Source of the DNA: Archivesica marissinica
Lineage: Eukaryota > Mollusca > Bivalvia > Venerida > Vesicomyidae
DNA length: 64,000 bases
NCBI GenBank assembly: GCA_014843695.1
Contig: CM026386.1
Location: 14,482,106-14,546,105, forward strand
Direction of reading: 5' to 3'
Within the stretch, counting starts at the first letter, position 1, and every line of letters begins with the position of its first letter. The position numbers and the translations under genes are program-made. Below, one piece after another: positions 14,001 to 26,290 of this stretch. The notes below the pieces were generated by a model. That model was not told the DNA's origin, made no database searches, and saw only the letters and a program-made list of their open reading frames with translations.

Positions 14001-15610
14001 TTGAGGGCTAGTTCCTTCCACCATACAGGGAGATTCCTGTAGTATTCGCTGACATTGAGGGCTAGTTCCTTCCACCATGCAGGGAGATGCATGTCGTATT
14101 CGCTGGCATTGAGGGCTAGTTCCTTCCACCATACAGAGAGTTTCATGTGGTATTCGCTGACATTGAGGGCTAGTTCCTTCCACCATACAGGGAGATTCAT
14201 GTGGTATTCGCTGACATTGATGGCTAGTTCCTTCCACCATACAGGGAGATTACTGAGGTATTCGCTGACATTGATGGCTAGTCCCTTCCACCCTACAGGG
14301 AGATTCCTGTGGTATTCGCTGACATTGAGGGCTAGTTCCTTCCACCATGCAGGGAGATTACTGTGGTATTCGCTGACATTGAGGGCTAGTTCCTTCCACC
14401 ATACAGGGAGATTCCTGTGGTATTCGCTGACGTTGAGGGCTAGTTCCTTCCACCATACAGGGAATTCCTATGATAGTTCCATCCACCATACAGGGAGAGT
14501 CCTGTGGTATTCGCTGACATTGAGGGCTAGTTCCTTCCACCATACAGGGAGATTACTGTGGTATTCGCTGACATTGAGGGCTAGTTCCTTCCACCATACA
14601 GGGATATTCCTATGATAGTTCCATCCACCATACAGGGAGATTCCTGAGGTATTCGCTGACATTGAGGGCTAGTTCCTTCCACCATACAGGGAGATTACTG
14701 TGGTATTCGCTGACATTGAGGGATAGTTCCTTCCACCATACAGGGAGTTCCCTATGGTATTCGCTGACCTTGAGGGCTAATTCCTTCCACCATGCAGGGA
14801 GATTCATGTGGTATTCGCTGACATTGAGGGCTAGTTCCTTCCACCATACAGGGAGATTCATGTGGTATTCGCTGACATTGAGGGCGAGTTCCTTCCACCA
14901 TGCAGAGAGATTCATGTGGTATTCGCTGACATTGAGGGCTAGTTCCTTCCACCATACAGGGAGATTCATGTGGTATTCGCTGACATTGAGGGCGAGTTCC
15001 TTCCACCATGCAGAGAGATTCATGTGGTATTCGCTGACATTGAGGGCTAGTTCCTTCCACCATACAGGGAGATTCATGTGGTATTCGCTGACATTGAGGG
15101 CTAGTTCCTTCCACCATACAGGGAGATTCATGTGGTATTCGCTGACATTGAGGGCTAGTTCCTTCCACCATACAGGGAGATTCATGTGGTATTCGCTGAC
15201 ATTGAGGGCGAGTTCCTTCCACCATACAGGGAGATTCCTATGATAGTTCCATCCACCATACAGGGAGATTCCTATGATAGTTCCTTCCACCATACAGGGA
15301 GATTCCTGTGGTATTCGCTGACATTGAGGGCTAGTTCCTTCCACCATACAGGGAGATTCCTGTGGTATTCGCTGACATTGAGGGCTAGTTCCTTCCACCA
15401 TACAGGGAGATTCCTGTGGTATTCGCTGACATTGAGGGCTAGTTCCTTCCACCATACAGGGAGATTCCTATGATAGTTCCATCCACCATACAGGGAGAGT
15501 CATGTGGTATTCCATGACATTGAGGGCTAGTTCCTTCCACCATACAGCGAGATTCATGTGATAGTTCCTTCCACCATACATGGAGATTCCTTCGGATGTC
15601 AATGTCAGCA

Positions 15611-16281
15611 AGAGTGGTGGAACCTATGCTCGGCGTAAATCCCACACATAATGACCAGTATAAAATTGCACTTGCTGTATATTATTATTTTCCTAAGTTG
15701 TGAAAACAACTTTCAAAACACAATTATTGACAGTTTTATCTTCATCACTTGACCTTGCTGCTCAATACAGCTATCGCAACGGTGTCGGTCGGCACCCGTT
15801 TATATGGTGAACTGAAGACTTCAGGGCACCTATGCAGGGCGTACTTGTTATTTTTATTTATCCACCTTGTTGAATATCTTATTTTGATATTAATAGGCCT
15901 ACATCATTGAATAAAAACACGTATTGGTCTTAATCAGAAATAGTATAGAAACTACTTTTCGGGTTAGGTGTAGATTTTTTAATTTCGGATAGCTACCTGA
16001 ATTGATCATACAATGTATCAGTTTCGGTGGAAATATTCTCCCAATGATGTGTTTGTTTATATTCGTCTGCTGGACCAGTCACATGACAGTTGCATCAGGC
16101 TACCGATACACGCAACGGAATGCTATTGAACCATGCTTCAGATCTGTCAGCGAAATTAGCCTAGAACTATATTAATATTTTAAATACGGATGAAAATTGA
16201 AAATACGCCGAGCATAGGAATACGCCGAGCACAGGAATACTCCGAACATAGGAATACGCCGAGCATAGGTTCCACCACTCT
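15611..16281. mobile_element. TIR element (MITE-like) with subterminal repeats
   Basis: A 27-bp perfect inverted repeat bounds this 671-bp segment: 15611-15637 (starts agagtggtggaacctatgct) and 16255-16281. Inside the right end the motif tacgccgagcatagg is repeated about four times (about 16204-16269). No coding capacity. A target-site duplication was not obvious, so the superfamily is unassigned. Confidence 0.75.
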
Positions 16282-16499
16282 ACACGTATCATATCATGAT
16301 TAATTTCATCAATGAAAGTGTTATATAGACAGACGGACGGATTTTACAATCCGGCTAATTGCTATATACATGTATAGCCATACAATAGCGTGACCCCCAA
16401 TGCTGCTACCATGCATTACAATATATTTACTTCCCTATGCTAGAAACATGATTATATCTAATACATTTTCTTCAGGACACGGTATCATTTAAATTAGCT

Positions 16500-16690
16500 T
16501 TCACTTAGTATGTACCGAGAAGTATGTGAGATGGTACGATGGTCGCCAGATCGGACAGGTGGATTTTCTCCGAGTACTCCGGTTTCCTACCACACGAATG
16601 ACCACATATGCACTTTCATCCGAGCCAACGAGAGTGGTTAATATAAGTTGTTAAAACTTGCTTCGCATTCATTGTAAAATAAATAAAGAT
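16500..16690 (+). mobile_element. SINE-like dispersed repeat (family E)
   Basis: Shares agatggtac, ccagatcggaca, tactccggtttcct, gagtggttaatataagttgt and a final aaaataaataaag tail with segments at about 24430-24665 (opposite strand), 33215-33460 and 33830-34025. Confidence 0.65.
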
Positions 16691-16697
16691 TACTTAG

Positions 16698-16888
16698 TAC
16701 AGTCAAACAGTCAAACACGTGTTAGTGGTCACCTCCATTAAGCAACCAACCTGTATTAAGCAGCCAGTTTGCATATTCCCAATCGGTTGTTTTTATTATA
16801 CATTTGACCTCTATTAAGCAGCCACCTGCGATAAGCAGCCACTTTCTCTGACTCCCTTGACTGGCTGCTTAAGACAGGTTTGAACGTA
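16698..16888. mobile_element. TA-flanked MITE (TACAGTCAAAC family)
   Basis: Ends TACAGTCAAAC and GTTTGAACGTA form short inverted termini with TA at both edges. The interior has alternating ttaagcagcca motifs. Related copies lie at 48326-48503 and 62970-63131, with a diverged one about 50805-51045. TA termini suggest a Tc1/mariner-type element, by inference. Confidence 0.65.
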
Positions 16889-17399
16889 TTTCATTATGAT
16901 TTTGTTTCAAAATAGATGTTTCAGTCTTTGCATGGCAGATGGACTTTATCAACAGTTTTATACTTATAAATTAATGTCTTGTAGATGTCTTGTATCTTTC
17001 CATACAAATTACACTGTGAGTAATTTTTACCAGAAAACGCACATGCCGGTTATACTCATTAGCGATTGCGAGCAGTATTACACAGACATATTGGGTTGGC
17101 AACTCTCGAGGGATGTCTGATGTTAGTGCACCTTTCCTCTCGACATGTTCTACACGTGCAAATCTTGAAGTGCATTTCAGTGTAGATATATAATCTAAGG
17201 ATACACCAAGAAACGTGTGTGCGTTTATTTTTATGTTCAAACTTGTTACAGGAGTGATGTGTTCATAGGAGTTTGAAATGGTAACAGTAATTAAACAAAT
17301 ATAACGTCTTACATTGCACACCACCCACCTACAGATAGTAATTGTAGTGTAATATAGTGGGGTGCATTGTTCAACTTATTCTCCCATAGGGAATTAGAA

Positions 17400-20300
17400 A
17401 CTAACAAATAACATTTGTACATGGAGGTACACTCCAATAAAGTCACGAGAAACTAACACTGTACATGGAGGTACACTCCAATAAAGTCATGAGAAACTAA
17501 CACTGTACATGGAGGTACACTTCAATAAAGTCACGAGAAACTAACATTGTACATTGAGGTACACTTCAATAACGCCACGAGAAACTAACATTGTACATTG
17601 AGGTACACTCCAATAAAGACACGAGAAACTAACATTGTACATTGAGGTACACTCCAATAAAGTCACGAGAAACTAACATTGTACATTGAGATACGCTTCA
17701 ATAACGCCACGAGAAACTAACATTGTACATTGAGGTACACTCCAATAAAGTCACGAGAAACTAACATTGTACATGGAGGTACACTCCAATAAAGTCACGA
17801 GAAACTAACATTGTACATGGAGGTACACTCCAATAAAGTCATGCGAAACTAACATTGTGCATGGAGGTACACTCCAATAAAGTCACGAGAAACTAACAGT
17901 GTACATGGAGGTACACTCCAATAAAGTCACGAGAAACTAACACTGTACATGGAGGTACACTCCAATAAAGTCACGAGAAACTAACACTGTGCATGAAGGT
18001 ACACTCCAACAAAGTCACGAGAAACTAACATTGTACATGGAGGTACACTCCAATAAAGCCACGATAAACTAACATTGTACATGGAGGTACACTCCAATAA
18101 AGTTACGAGAAACTAACATTGTGCATGGAGGTACACTCCAATAAAGTCACGAGAAACTAACATTGTGCATGGAGGTACACTCCAATAAAGTCATGAATAA
18201 CTAACATTGTACATGGAGGTACACTCCAATAAAGTCGTGAGAAACTAACATTGTACATGGAGGTACACTCCAATAAAGTCATGAGAAACTAACATTGTGC
18301 ATGGAGGTACACTCCAATAAAGTCATGAGAAACTAACATTGTACATGGTGGTACACTCCAATAAAGTCATGAGAAACTAACCTTGTGCATGGAGGTACAC
18401 TCCAATAAAGTAATGAGAAACTAACATTGTACATGGAGGTACACTCCAATAAAGTCATGAGAAACTAACACTGTACATGGAGGTACACTCCAATAAAGTC
18501 ATGAGAAACTAACACTGTACATGGAGGTACACTCCAATAAAGTAATGAGAAACTAACATTGTACATGGAGGTACACTCCAATAAAGTCATGAGAAACTAA
18601 CATTGTACATTGAGGTACACTTCAATAAATTCACGAGAAATTAACAATGTCCATGGAGGTACACTCCAATAAAGTCACGAGAAACTAACATTGTACATGG
18701 AGGGACACTCCAATAAAGTCACTAGAAACTAAAAATGTGCATGGAGGTACACTCCAATAAAGTCACGAGAAACTAACATTGTACATGGAGGTACACTCCA
18801 GTAAATTCGTGAGAAACTAACACTCTACATAGAGGTACACTCCAATAAAGTCACGCGAAGCTAACACTGTACATGGAGGTACACTCCAATAAAATCATGA
18901 GAAACTAACACTGTACATGGAGGTACACTCCAATAAAGTCATGAGAAACTAACACTGTACATGGAGGTACACTCCAATAAAGTAATGAGAAACTAACATT
19001 GTACATGGAGGTACACTCCAATAAAGTCATGAGAAACTAACATTGTACATGGAGGTACACTCCAATAAGTCACGAGAAACTAACATTGTACATGGAGGTA
19101 CACTACAATAAAGTCATGGCAAACTAACATTGTACATGGAGGTACACTCCAATAAAGTCACGAGAAACTAACACTGTACATGGAGGTACACTCCAATAAA
19201 GTCATGAGAAACTAACATTGTACATGGAGGTACACTCCAATAAAGTCATGAGAAACTAACATTGTATATGGAGGTACACTCCAATAAAGTCATGAGAAAC
19301 TAACATTGTGCATGGAGGTACACTCCAATAAATTCATGAGAAACTAACAATGTGCATGGAGGTACACTCCAATAAAGTCACCAGAAACTAACAATGTACA
19401 TGGAGGTACACTCCAATAAAGTCATGACGAAACTAACATTGTACATGGAGGTACACTCCAATAAAGTCATGAGAAACTAACATGGTATAGGGAGGTACAC
19501 TCCAATAAAGTCATGAGAAACTAACATTGTGCATGGAGGTACACTCCAATAAATTCATGAGAAACTAACAATGTGCACGGAGGTACACTCCAATAAAGTC
19601 ACGAGAAACTAACAATGTGCATGGAGGTACACTCCAATAAAGACACGAGAAACTAACATTGTACATGGAGGTACACTCCAATAAAGACACGAGAAACTAA
19701 CATTGTACATGGAGGTACACTCCAATAAAGTCACGAGAAACTAACATTGTATATGGAGGTACACTCCAATAAAGTCACGAGAAACTAACATTGTACATGG
19801 AGGTACACTCCAATAAAGTCATAAGAAACTAACATTGTACATGGAGGTACACTCCAATAAAGTCATGNNNNNNNNNNNNNNNNNNNNNNNNNNNNNNNNN
19901 NNNNNNNNNNNNNNNNNNNNNNNNNNNNNNNNNNNNNNNNNNNNNNNNNNNNNNNNNNNNNNNNNNNNNNNNNNNNNNNNNNNNNNNNNNNNNNNNNNNN
20001 NNNNNNNNNNNNNNNNNNNNNNNNNNNNNNNNNNNNNNNNNNNNNNNNNNNNNNNNNNNNNNNNNNNNNNNNNNNNNNNNNNNNNNNNNNNNNNNNNNNN
20101 NNNNNNNNNNNNNNNNNNNNNNNNNNNNNNNNNNNNNNNNNNNNNNNNNNNNNNNNNNNNNNNNNNNNNNNNNNNNNNNNNNNNNNNNNNNNNNNNNNNN
20201 NNNNNNNNNNNNNNNNNNNNNNNNNNNNNNNNNNNNNNNNNNNNNNNNNNNNNNNNNNNNNNNNNNNNNNNNNNNNNNNNNNNNNNNNNNNNNNNNNNNN

Positions 20301-23300
20301 NNNNNNNNNNNNNNNNNNNNNNNNNNNNNNNNNNNNNNNNNNNNNNNNNNNNNNNNNNNNNNNNNNNNNNNNNNNNNNNNNNNNNNNNNNNNNNNNNNNN
20401 NNNNNNNNNNNNNNNNNNNNNNNNNNNNNNNNNNNNNNNNNNNNNNNNNNNNNNNNNNNNNNNNNNNNNNNNNNNNNNNNNNNNNNNNNNNNNNNNNNNN
20501 NNNNNNNNNNNNNNNNNNNNNNNNNNNNNNNNNNNNNNNNNNNNNNNNNNNNNNNNNNNNNNNNNNNNNNNNNNNNNNNNNNNNNNNNNNNNNNNNNNNN
20601 NNNNNNNNNNNNNNNNNNNNNNNNNNNNNNNNNNNNNNNNNNNNNNNNNNNNNNNNNNNNNNNNNNNNNNNNNNNNNNNNNNNNNNNNNNNNNNNNNNNN
20701 NNNNNNNNNNNNNNNNNNNNNNNNNNNNNNNNNNNNNNNNNNNNNNNNNNNNNNNNNNNNNNNNNNNNNNNNNNNNNNNNNNNNNNNNNNNNNNNNNNNN
20801 NNNNNNNNNNNNNNNNNNNNNNNNNNNNNNNNNNNNNNNNNNNNNNNNNNNNNNNNNNNNNNNNNNNTGGAGGTACACTCCAATAAAGTCACGAGAAACT
20901 AACAGTGTACATGGAGGTACACTCCAATAAAGTCACGAGAAACTAACACTGTACATGGAGGTACACTCCAATAAAGTCACGAGAAACTAACACTGTGCAT
21001 GAAGGTACACTCCAACAAAGTCACGAGAAACTAACATTGTACATGGAGGTACACTCCAATAAAGCCACGATAAACTAACATTGTACATGGAGGTACACTC
21101 CAATAAAGTTACGAGAAACTAACATTGTGCATGGAGGTACACTCCAATAAAGTCACGAGAAACTAACATTGTGCATGGAGGTACACTCCAATAAAGTCAC
21201 GAGAAACTAACATTGTACATGGAAGTACACTCCAATAAAGTCACGAGAAACTAACATTGTGCATGGAGGTACACTCCAATAAAGTCACGAGAAACTAACA
21301 TTGTACATGGAAGTACACTCCAATAAAGTCATGAGAAACTAACATTGTGCATGGAGGTACACTCCAATAAAGTCACGAGAAACTAACATTGTACATGGAG
21401 ATATACTCCAATAAAGTCATGAGAAACTAACATTGTGCATGGAAGTACACTCCAATAAAGTCACGAGAAACTAACATTGTACATGGAGGTACACTCCAAT
21501 AAAGTCATGAATAACTAACATTGTACATGGAGGTACACTCCAATAAAGTCGTGAGAAACTAACATTGTACATGGAGGTACACTCCAATAAAGTCACGAGA
21601 AACTAACATTGTACATGGAGGTACACTCCAATAAAGTCATGCGAAACTAACATTGTGCATGGAGGTACACTCCAATAAAGTCATGAGAAACTAACATTGT
21701 GCATGGAGGTACACTCCAATAAAGTCACGAGAAACTAACATTGTACATGGAGGTACACTCCAATAAAGTTACGAGAAACTAACATTGTGCATGGAGGTAC
21801 ACTCCAATAAAGTCATGAGAAACTAACATTGTACATGGAGGTACACTCCAATAAAGTCATGAGAAACTAACATTGTACATGGAGGTACACTCCAATAAAG
21901 TCACGAGAAACTAACATTGTGCATGGAGGTACACTCCAATACAGTCGTATGAAATATTAACATTGTACATGGAGGTACACTCCAATAAAGTCACGAGAAA
22001 CTAACATTGTACATGGAGGTACACTCCAATAAAGTCACGAGAAACTAACATTGTGCATGGAGGTACACTCCAATAAAGTCATGAGAAACTAACATTGTGC
22101 ATGGAGGTACACTCCAATAAAGTCATGAGAAACTAACATTGTACATGGAGGTACACTCCAATAAAGTCATGAGAAACTAACATTGTACATGGAGGTACAC
22201 TCCAATAAAGTCATGAGAAACTAACATTATACATGGAGGTACACTCCAATAAAGTCACGAGAAACTAACATTGTGCATGGAGGTACACTCCAATAAAGTC
22301 ACGAGAAACTAACATTGTACATGGAGGTACACTCCAATAAAGTCGTGAGAAACAAACATTGTACATGGAGATACACTCCAATAAAGTCACGAGAAACTAA
22401 CATTGTGCATGGAGGTACACTCCAATAAAGTCACGAGAAACTAACATTGTACATGGAGGTACACTCCAATAAAGTCACGAGAAACTAACATTGTGCATGG
22501 AGGTACACTCCAATAAAGTCACGAGAAACTAACATTGTGCATGGAGGTACACTCCAATAAAGTCACGAGAAACTAACATTGTACATGGAGGTACACTCCA
22601 ATAAAGTCACGAGAAACTAACACTGTACATGGAGGTACACTCCAATAAAGTCACGAGAAACTAACATTGTGCATGGAGGTACACTCCAATAAAGTCACGA
22701 GAAACTAACATTGTACATGGAAGTACACTTCAATAAAGTCACGAGAAACTAACATTGTACATGGAGGTACACTCCAATAATGTCACGAGAAACTAACATT
22801 GTACATGGAGGTACACTCCAATAAAGTCACAAGAAACTAACATTGTACATGGAGGTACACTCCAATAAAGTCACGAGAAACTAACATTGTACATGGAGGT
22901 ACACTCCAATAAAGTCACGAGAAACTAACAGTGTACATGGAGGTACACTCCAGTAAAGTCACGAGAAACTACATTGTGCATGGAGGTACACTCCAATAAA
23001 GTCATGAGAAACTACATTGTGCACGGAGGTACTCTCCAATAAAGTCACGAGAAACTTTCATTATGCATGGAGGTACACTCCAATAAAGTCATGAGAAACT
23101 AACATTGTACATGGTGGTACACTCCAATAAAGTCGTGTGAAATATTAACATTGTACATGGAGGTACACTCCAATAAAGTCGTGTGAAATATTAACATTGT
23201 ACATGGAGGTACACTCCAATAAAGTCGTGTGAAATATTAACATTGTACATGGAGGTACACTCCAATAAAGTCGTGTGAAATATTAACATTGTACATGGAG

Positions 23301-23705
23301 GTACACTCCAATAAAGTCGTGTGAAATATTAACATTGTACATGGAGGTACACTCCAATAAAGTCGTGTGAAATATTAACATTGTACATGGAGGTACACTC
23401 CAATAAAGTCGTGTGAAATATTAACATTGTACATGGAGGTACACTCCAATAAAGTCGTGTGAAATATTAACATTGTACATGGAGGTACACTCCAATAAAG
23501 TCGTGTGAAATATTAACATTGTACATGGAGGTACACTCCAATAAAGTCGTGTGAAATATTAACATTGTACATGGAGGTACACTCCAATAAAGTCGTGTGA
23601 AATATTAACATTGTACATGGAGGTACACTCCAATAAAGTCGTGTGAAATATTAACATTGTACATGGAGGTACACTCCAAGTCGTGTGAAATATTAACATT
23701 GTACA
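17400..23705. repeat. 44-46-bp satellite with an AATAAA in each unit
   Basis: Unit of about 44 bp containing gtacatggaggtacactcc followed by aataaagtcacgagaaacta. More than 110 units are visible around the gap. The right-hand block (about 23120-23700) is a homogenised 46-bp subfamily with gtcgtgtgaaatattaac. Each typical unit carries CCAAT overlapping AATAAA. No frame makes a credible protein. Confidence 0.96.
19868..20867. other. Assembly gap (1,000 N)
   Basis: Exactly 1,000 unknown bases inside the 44-bp satellite, a conventional gap length, so true size is unknown. Sequence just after the gap repeats the unit order seen at about 17,865-18,180. Confidence 0.99.
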
Positions 23706-24125
23706 CTAAATAACGCCACTGTCAATCCTGAGTATATAACTAGTTGTGTCACCAAACATAACTTGCACTATATATGTAACAGCTAAAAGGTATTTAGCTT
23801 TACACTGAGAAAGTTCGCACTCCATTCAGTTATATAAGAGGATTACATCAGTTGGTCAACGATGTCTGTAAAGTGTCAACATTGTATTTGAAGTCCCCAA
23901 CGCATTATCGGAGTTATACATGAAGTATATCAATTAAATGATAAAATAATCCCAAGTCCTTTCTAGTGTCCCAGCATGCCTGTAGAAAGTGTACTTTGAC
24001 CGCTATACAAATATAAATTATATACATGTATATTATCCTTCCCCATAGTTCATTAGCCTGAGAACAGACGTTGATATATATTGCCTGGCAGTCAAATATA
24101 TAATTTTTAACACTGAGAATATTAA

Positions 24126-24335
24126 TAAAATTAACAGTCTTTCAGATGGGACGTTAAACCGAGATCTTGTGTCGGTGCTTTACACCGTACACGTAAAAGA
24201 ACCAGAGGAGACTCTGGAATGGGTCTCTGTCTGTATCATTGCACTATCCTCCAACAATCTAAAATGACTAATCTCTTCAGGAGGCGTCGCTCATATGGGC
24301 AACCGGTAGCGACGATAAATAAACGTAAAACACTG
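24126..24335 (+). mobile_element. 5'-truncated SINE family A copy
   Basis: Contains cagtctttcagatgggacgt, cgtaaaagaaccagaggaga and ggcaaccggtagcgacgata. It matches the body and tail of the complete copy at 37444-37733 but lacks the tRNA-like head. Confidence 0.8.
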
Positions 24336-24429
24336 ACACGCCGACAATCAAATAGTGTCGCAATAACTACCAGTTATATCAAAGAATTGAAAGTGTAGGT
24401 GGGTGATGTTGATGACGAATTAAGTTTAA

Positions 24430-24665
24430 ACTTTATTTTATATATTTTACAACGATTGCGAAACAAGTTTTAGCAACTTATATTATAATCACTCTCGTTG
24501 GCTAGGATGAAAGCGTAAATGTGGTCATTCGTGTGGAGTACCGCAGTACCCGGAGAAAAGCCATATGTCCGAGTTGGCGACAACCGTACCATCTCACATA
24601 CGTCCCGGACCGAGGATCGAACCCGAATTGCATTGGTGAGAAGGGAGCACGCTAACCACTGCGGA
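24430..24665 (-). mobile_element. SINE-like dispersed repeat (family E), reverse copy
   Basis: On the reverse strand it shows the same gttcgatcc box-B-like motif, the ggtacggttg/ccgagt and tactccacacgaatgaccac segments and the ttaatataagttgctaaaac tail as the family E copies at 16.5 and 33 kb. Confidence 0.7.
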
Positions 24666-25124
24666 CAAATGAATTAGACAGAATGGTTCAACTCGCCGAA
24701 ATAAAGATCAGCATTTGTGCTTGGCAAGTCCGTGGATTAAAATAGATCATGTCCATGGCCTAAATGACACAGATTTAATGAGATATATTTATGAATCACA
24801 TTTTCTCCATCCATATATTAAGAATTCTGAAAATAAAGCAATGTACAAATTGCCCATGCTGCTAATCAGAGCGTGTTTTTTAGTATCACTTCAACAAAGT
24901 TAAGATGTTATAAGTTCAAGTGATCTTTGTTTCTAGTTTAGATAAGCCGTAAATTTATCTTAAACCATGTGTGCTGTCAAGATGTCAACCTTAATATATA
25001 CTGAGGAAATAAAACTGACGACATTGTAAATGTGTCGTAGTCAACCGGCTGACTTTCATTCGAATATATTTTAAGGCTGCATGTACATGGACTGAGAGTA
25101 ATACATATTCCTCGTAACTGCGTC

Positions 25125-26290
25125 ACGCAGGTTGATCTTCCATGTGACTCTGATATTCCAGCAAGTGTCACGCAGGTTGATCTTCCATGTGGCTCTGATA
25201 TTCCAGCAGGTGTCACGTAAGTTGATGTTCCGTGTGACTCTGATATTCAAGCAGATGTCACGCAGGTTGATCTTCCATGTGACTCTGATATTCCAGCAAA
25301 TGTCACGTAGGTTGATCTTCCATGTGACTCTGATATTCAAGCAGGTGTCACGCAGGTTGATCTTCCATGTGACTCTGATATTCCAGCAAGTGTCACGTAG
25401 GTTGATCTTCCATGTGACTCTGATATTCAAACAGGTGCCACGCAGGTTGATCTTCCATGTGACTCTTATATTCAAACAGGTGTCACGCAGGTTGATCTTC
25501 CATGTGACTCTGATATTCAAGCAGGTGCCACGTAGGTTGATCTTCCATGTGACTCTGATATTCAAGCAGGTGTCACGCAGGTTGATATTCCATGTGACTC
25601 TGATATTCAAGCAGGTGTCACGCAGATTGATCTTCCATGTGACTCTGATATTCCAGCAAGTGTCACGTAGGTTGATCTTCCATGTGACTCTGATATTCAA
25701 ACAGGTGTCACGCAGGTTGATATTCCATGTGACTCTGATATTCAAGCAGGTGCCACGCAGGTTGATCTTCCATGTGACTCTTATATTCAAACAGGTGTCA
25801 CGCAGGTTGATCTTCCATGTGACTCTGATATTCAAGCAGATGGCACGTAGGTTGATCTTCCATGTGACTCTGATATTCAAACAGGTGTCACGCAGGTTGA
25901 TCTTCCATGTGACTCTGATATTCAAACAGGTGTCACGCAGGTTGATCTTCCATGTGACTCTGATATTCCAGCAGGTGCCACGTAGGTTGATCTTCCATGT
26001 GACTCTGATATTCAAGCAGGTGTCACGCAGGTTGATCTTCCATGTGACTCTGATATTCCAGCAGGTGTCACGTAGGTTGATCTTCCATGTGACTCTGATA
26101 TTCAAGCAGGTGTCACGCAGGTTGATCTTCCATGTGACTCTGATATTCAAGCAGGTGTCACGCAGGTTGATCTTCCATGTAACTCAGATATTCCAGCAAG
26201 TGTCACGCAGGTTGGTATTCCATGTAACTCTGATAGTCCAGCAGGTGTCACACATGTTGATCTTCAATGTGACTATGATATTCCAGCAAT
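25125..26290. repeat. 45-bp satellite, subfamily 1
   Basis: About 26 copies of a 45-bp unit containing gttgatcttccatgtgactc and tgatattcaagcaggtgtca. Because 45 is divisible by three, open frames of 389 (+) and 359 (-) codons cross it (RLIFHVTLIFKQVSR on +). Both strands being open with the same periodicity argues against coding. Confidence 0.95.

Larger units (their letters stand above)
1..15595. repeat. Large 54-bp/34-bp mosaic satellite array
   Basis: The whole left quarter is built from a core including ttccaccatacagggagatt. The 34-bp unit is the core alone. The 54-bp unit has an extra 20 bp (ctgacattgagggct region with gtattcg). Both kinds are interspersed, about 300 units in all. The array starts before the window. 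Runs of 54-bp units give open frames on both strands (RASSFHHTGRFLWYSLTL on +), but 34-bp units repeatedly break them, so no protein is called. Short unit-internal deletions cluster near 490-570 and 10,380-10,510. Confidence 0.97.
15596..17399. other. Unique intergenic DNA between satellites
   Basis: No gene recognised. It holds the TIR element at 15611-16281, a SINE-like segment about 16500-16690 and a MITE at 16698-16888. Small open frames at 16896-17324 resemble nothing known and lack support. Confidence 0.7.
23706..25120. other. Intergenic DNA with SINE copies
   Basis: No gene recognised. A SINE family A tail is at about 24126-24335 (+) and a family E copy at about 24430-24665 (-). The rest is AT-rich unique sequence. 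Confidence 0.65.

Noticed and set aside
1189..15473. Many open frames of 60-281 codons on both strands with repeats such as RASSFHHTGRFLWYSLTL and WKELALNVSEYHRNLPVW
   Set aside because: They follow from a 54-bp period without stops; 34-bp units break them, all frames and both strands are equally open, and no start, signal or splice context recurs.
1..15595. Possible CRISPR array
   Set aside because: Units are contiguous with no unique spacers, no cas genes, and the genome is eukaryotic.
19819..20902. Frames of about 350 codons spanning the N gap
   Set aside because: Composed of unknown bases; no information.
24715..24903. 62-codon frame in intergenic DNA
   Set aside because: No homology recognised, no splice or promoter context; length is expected by chance in AT-rich DNA.
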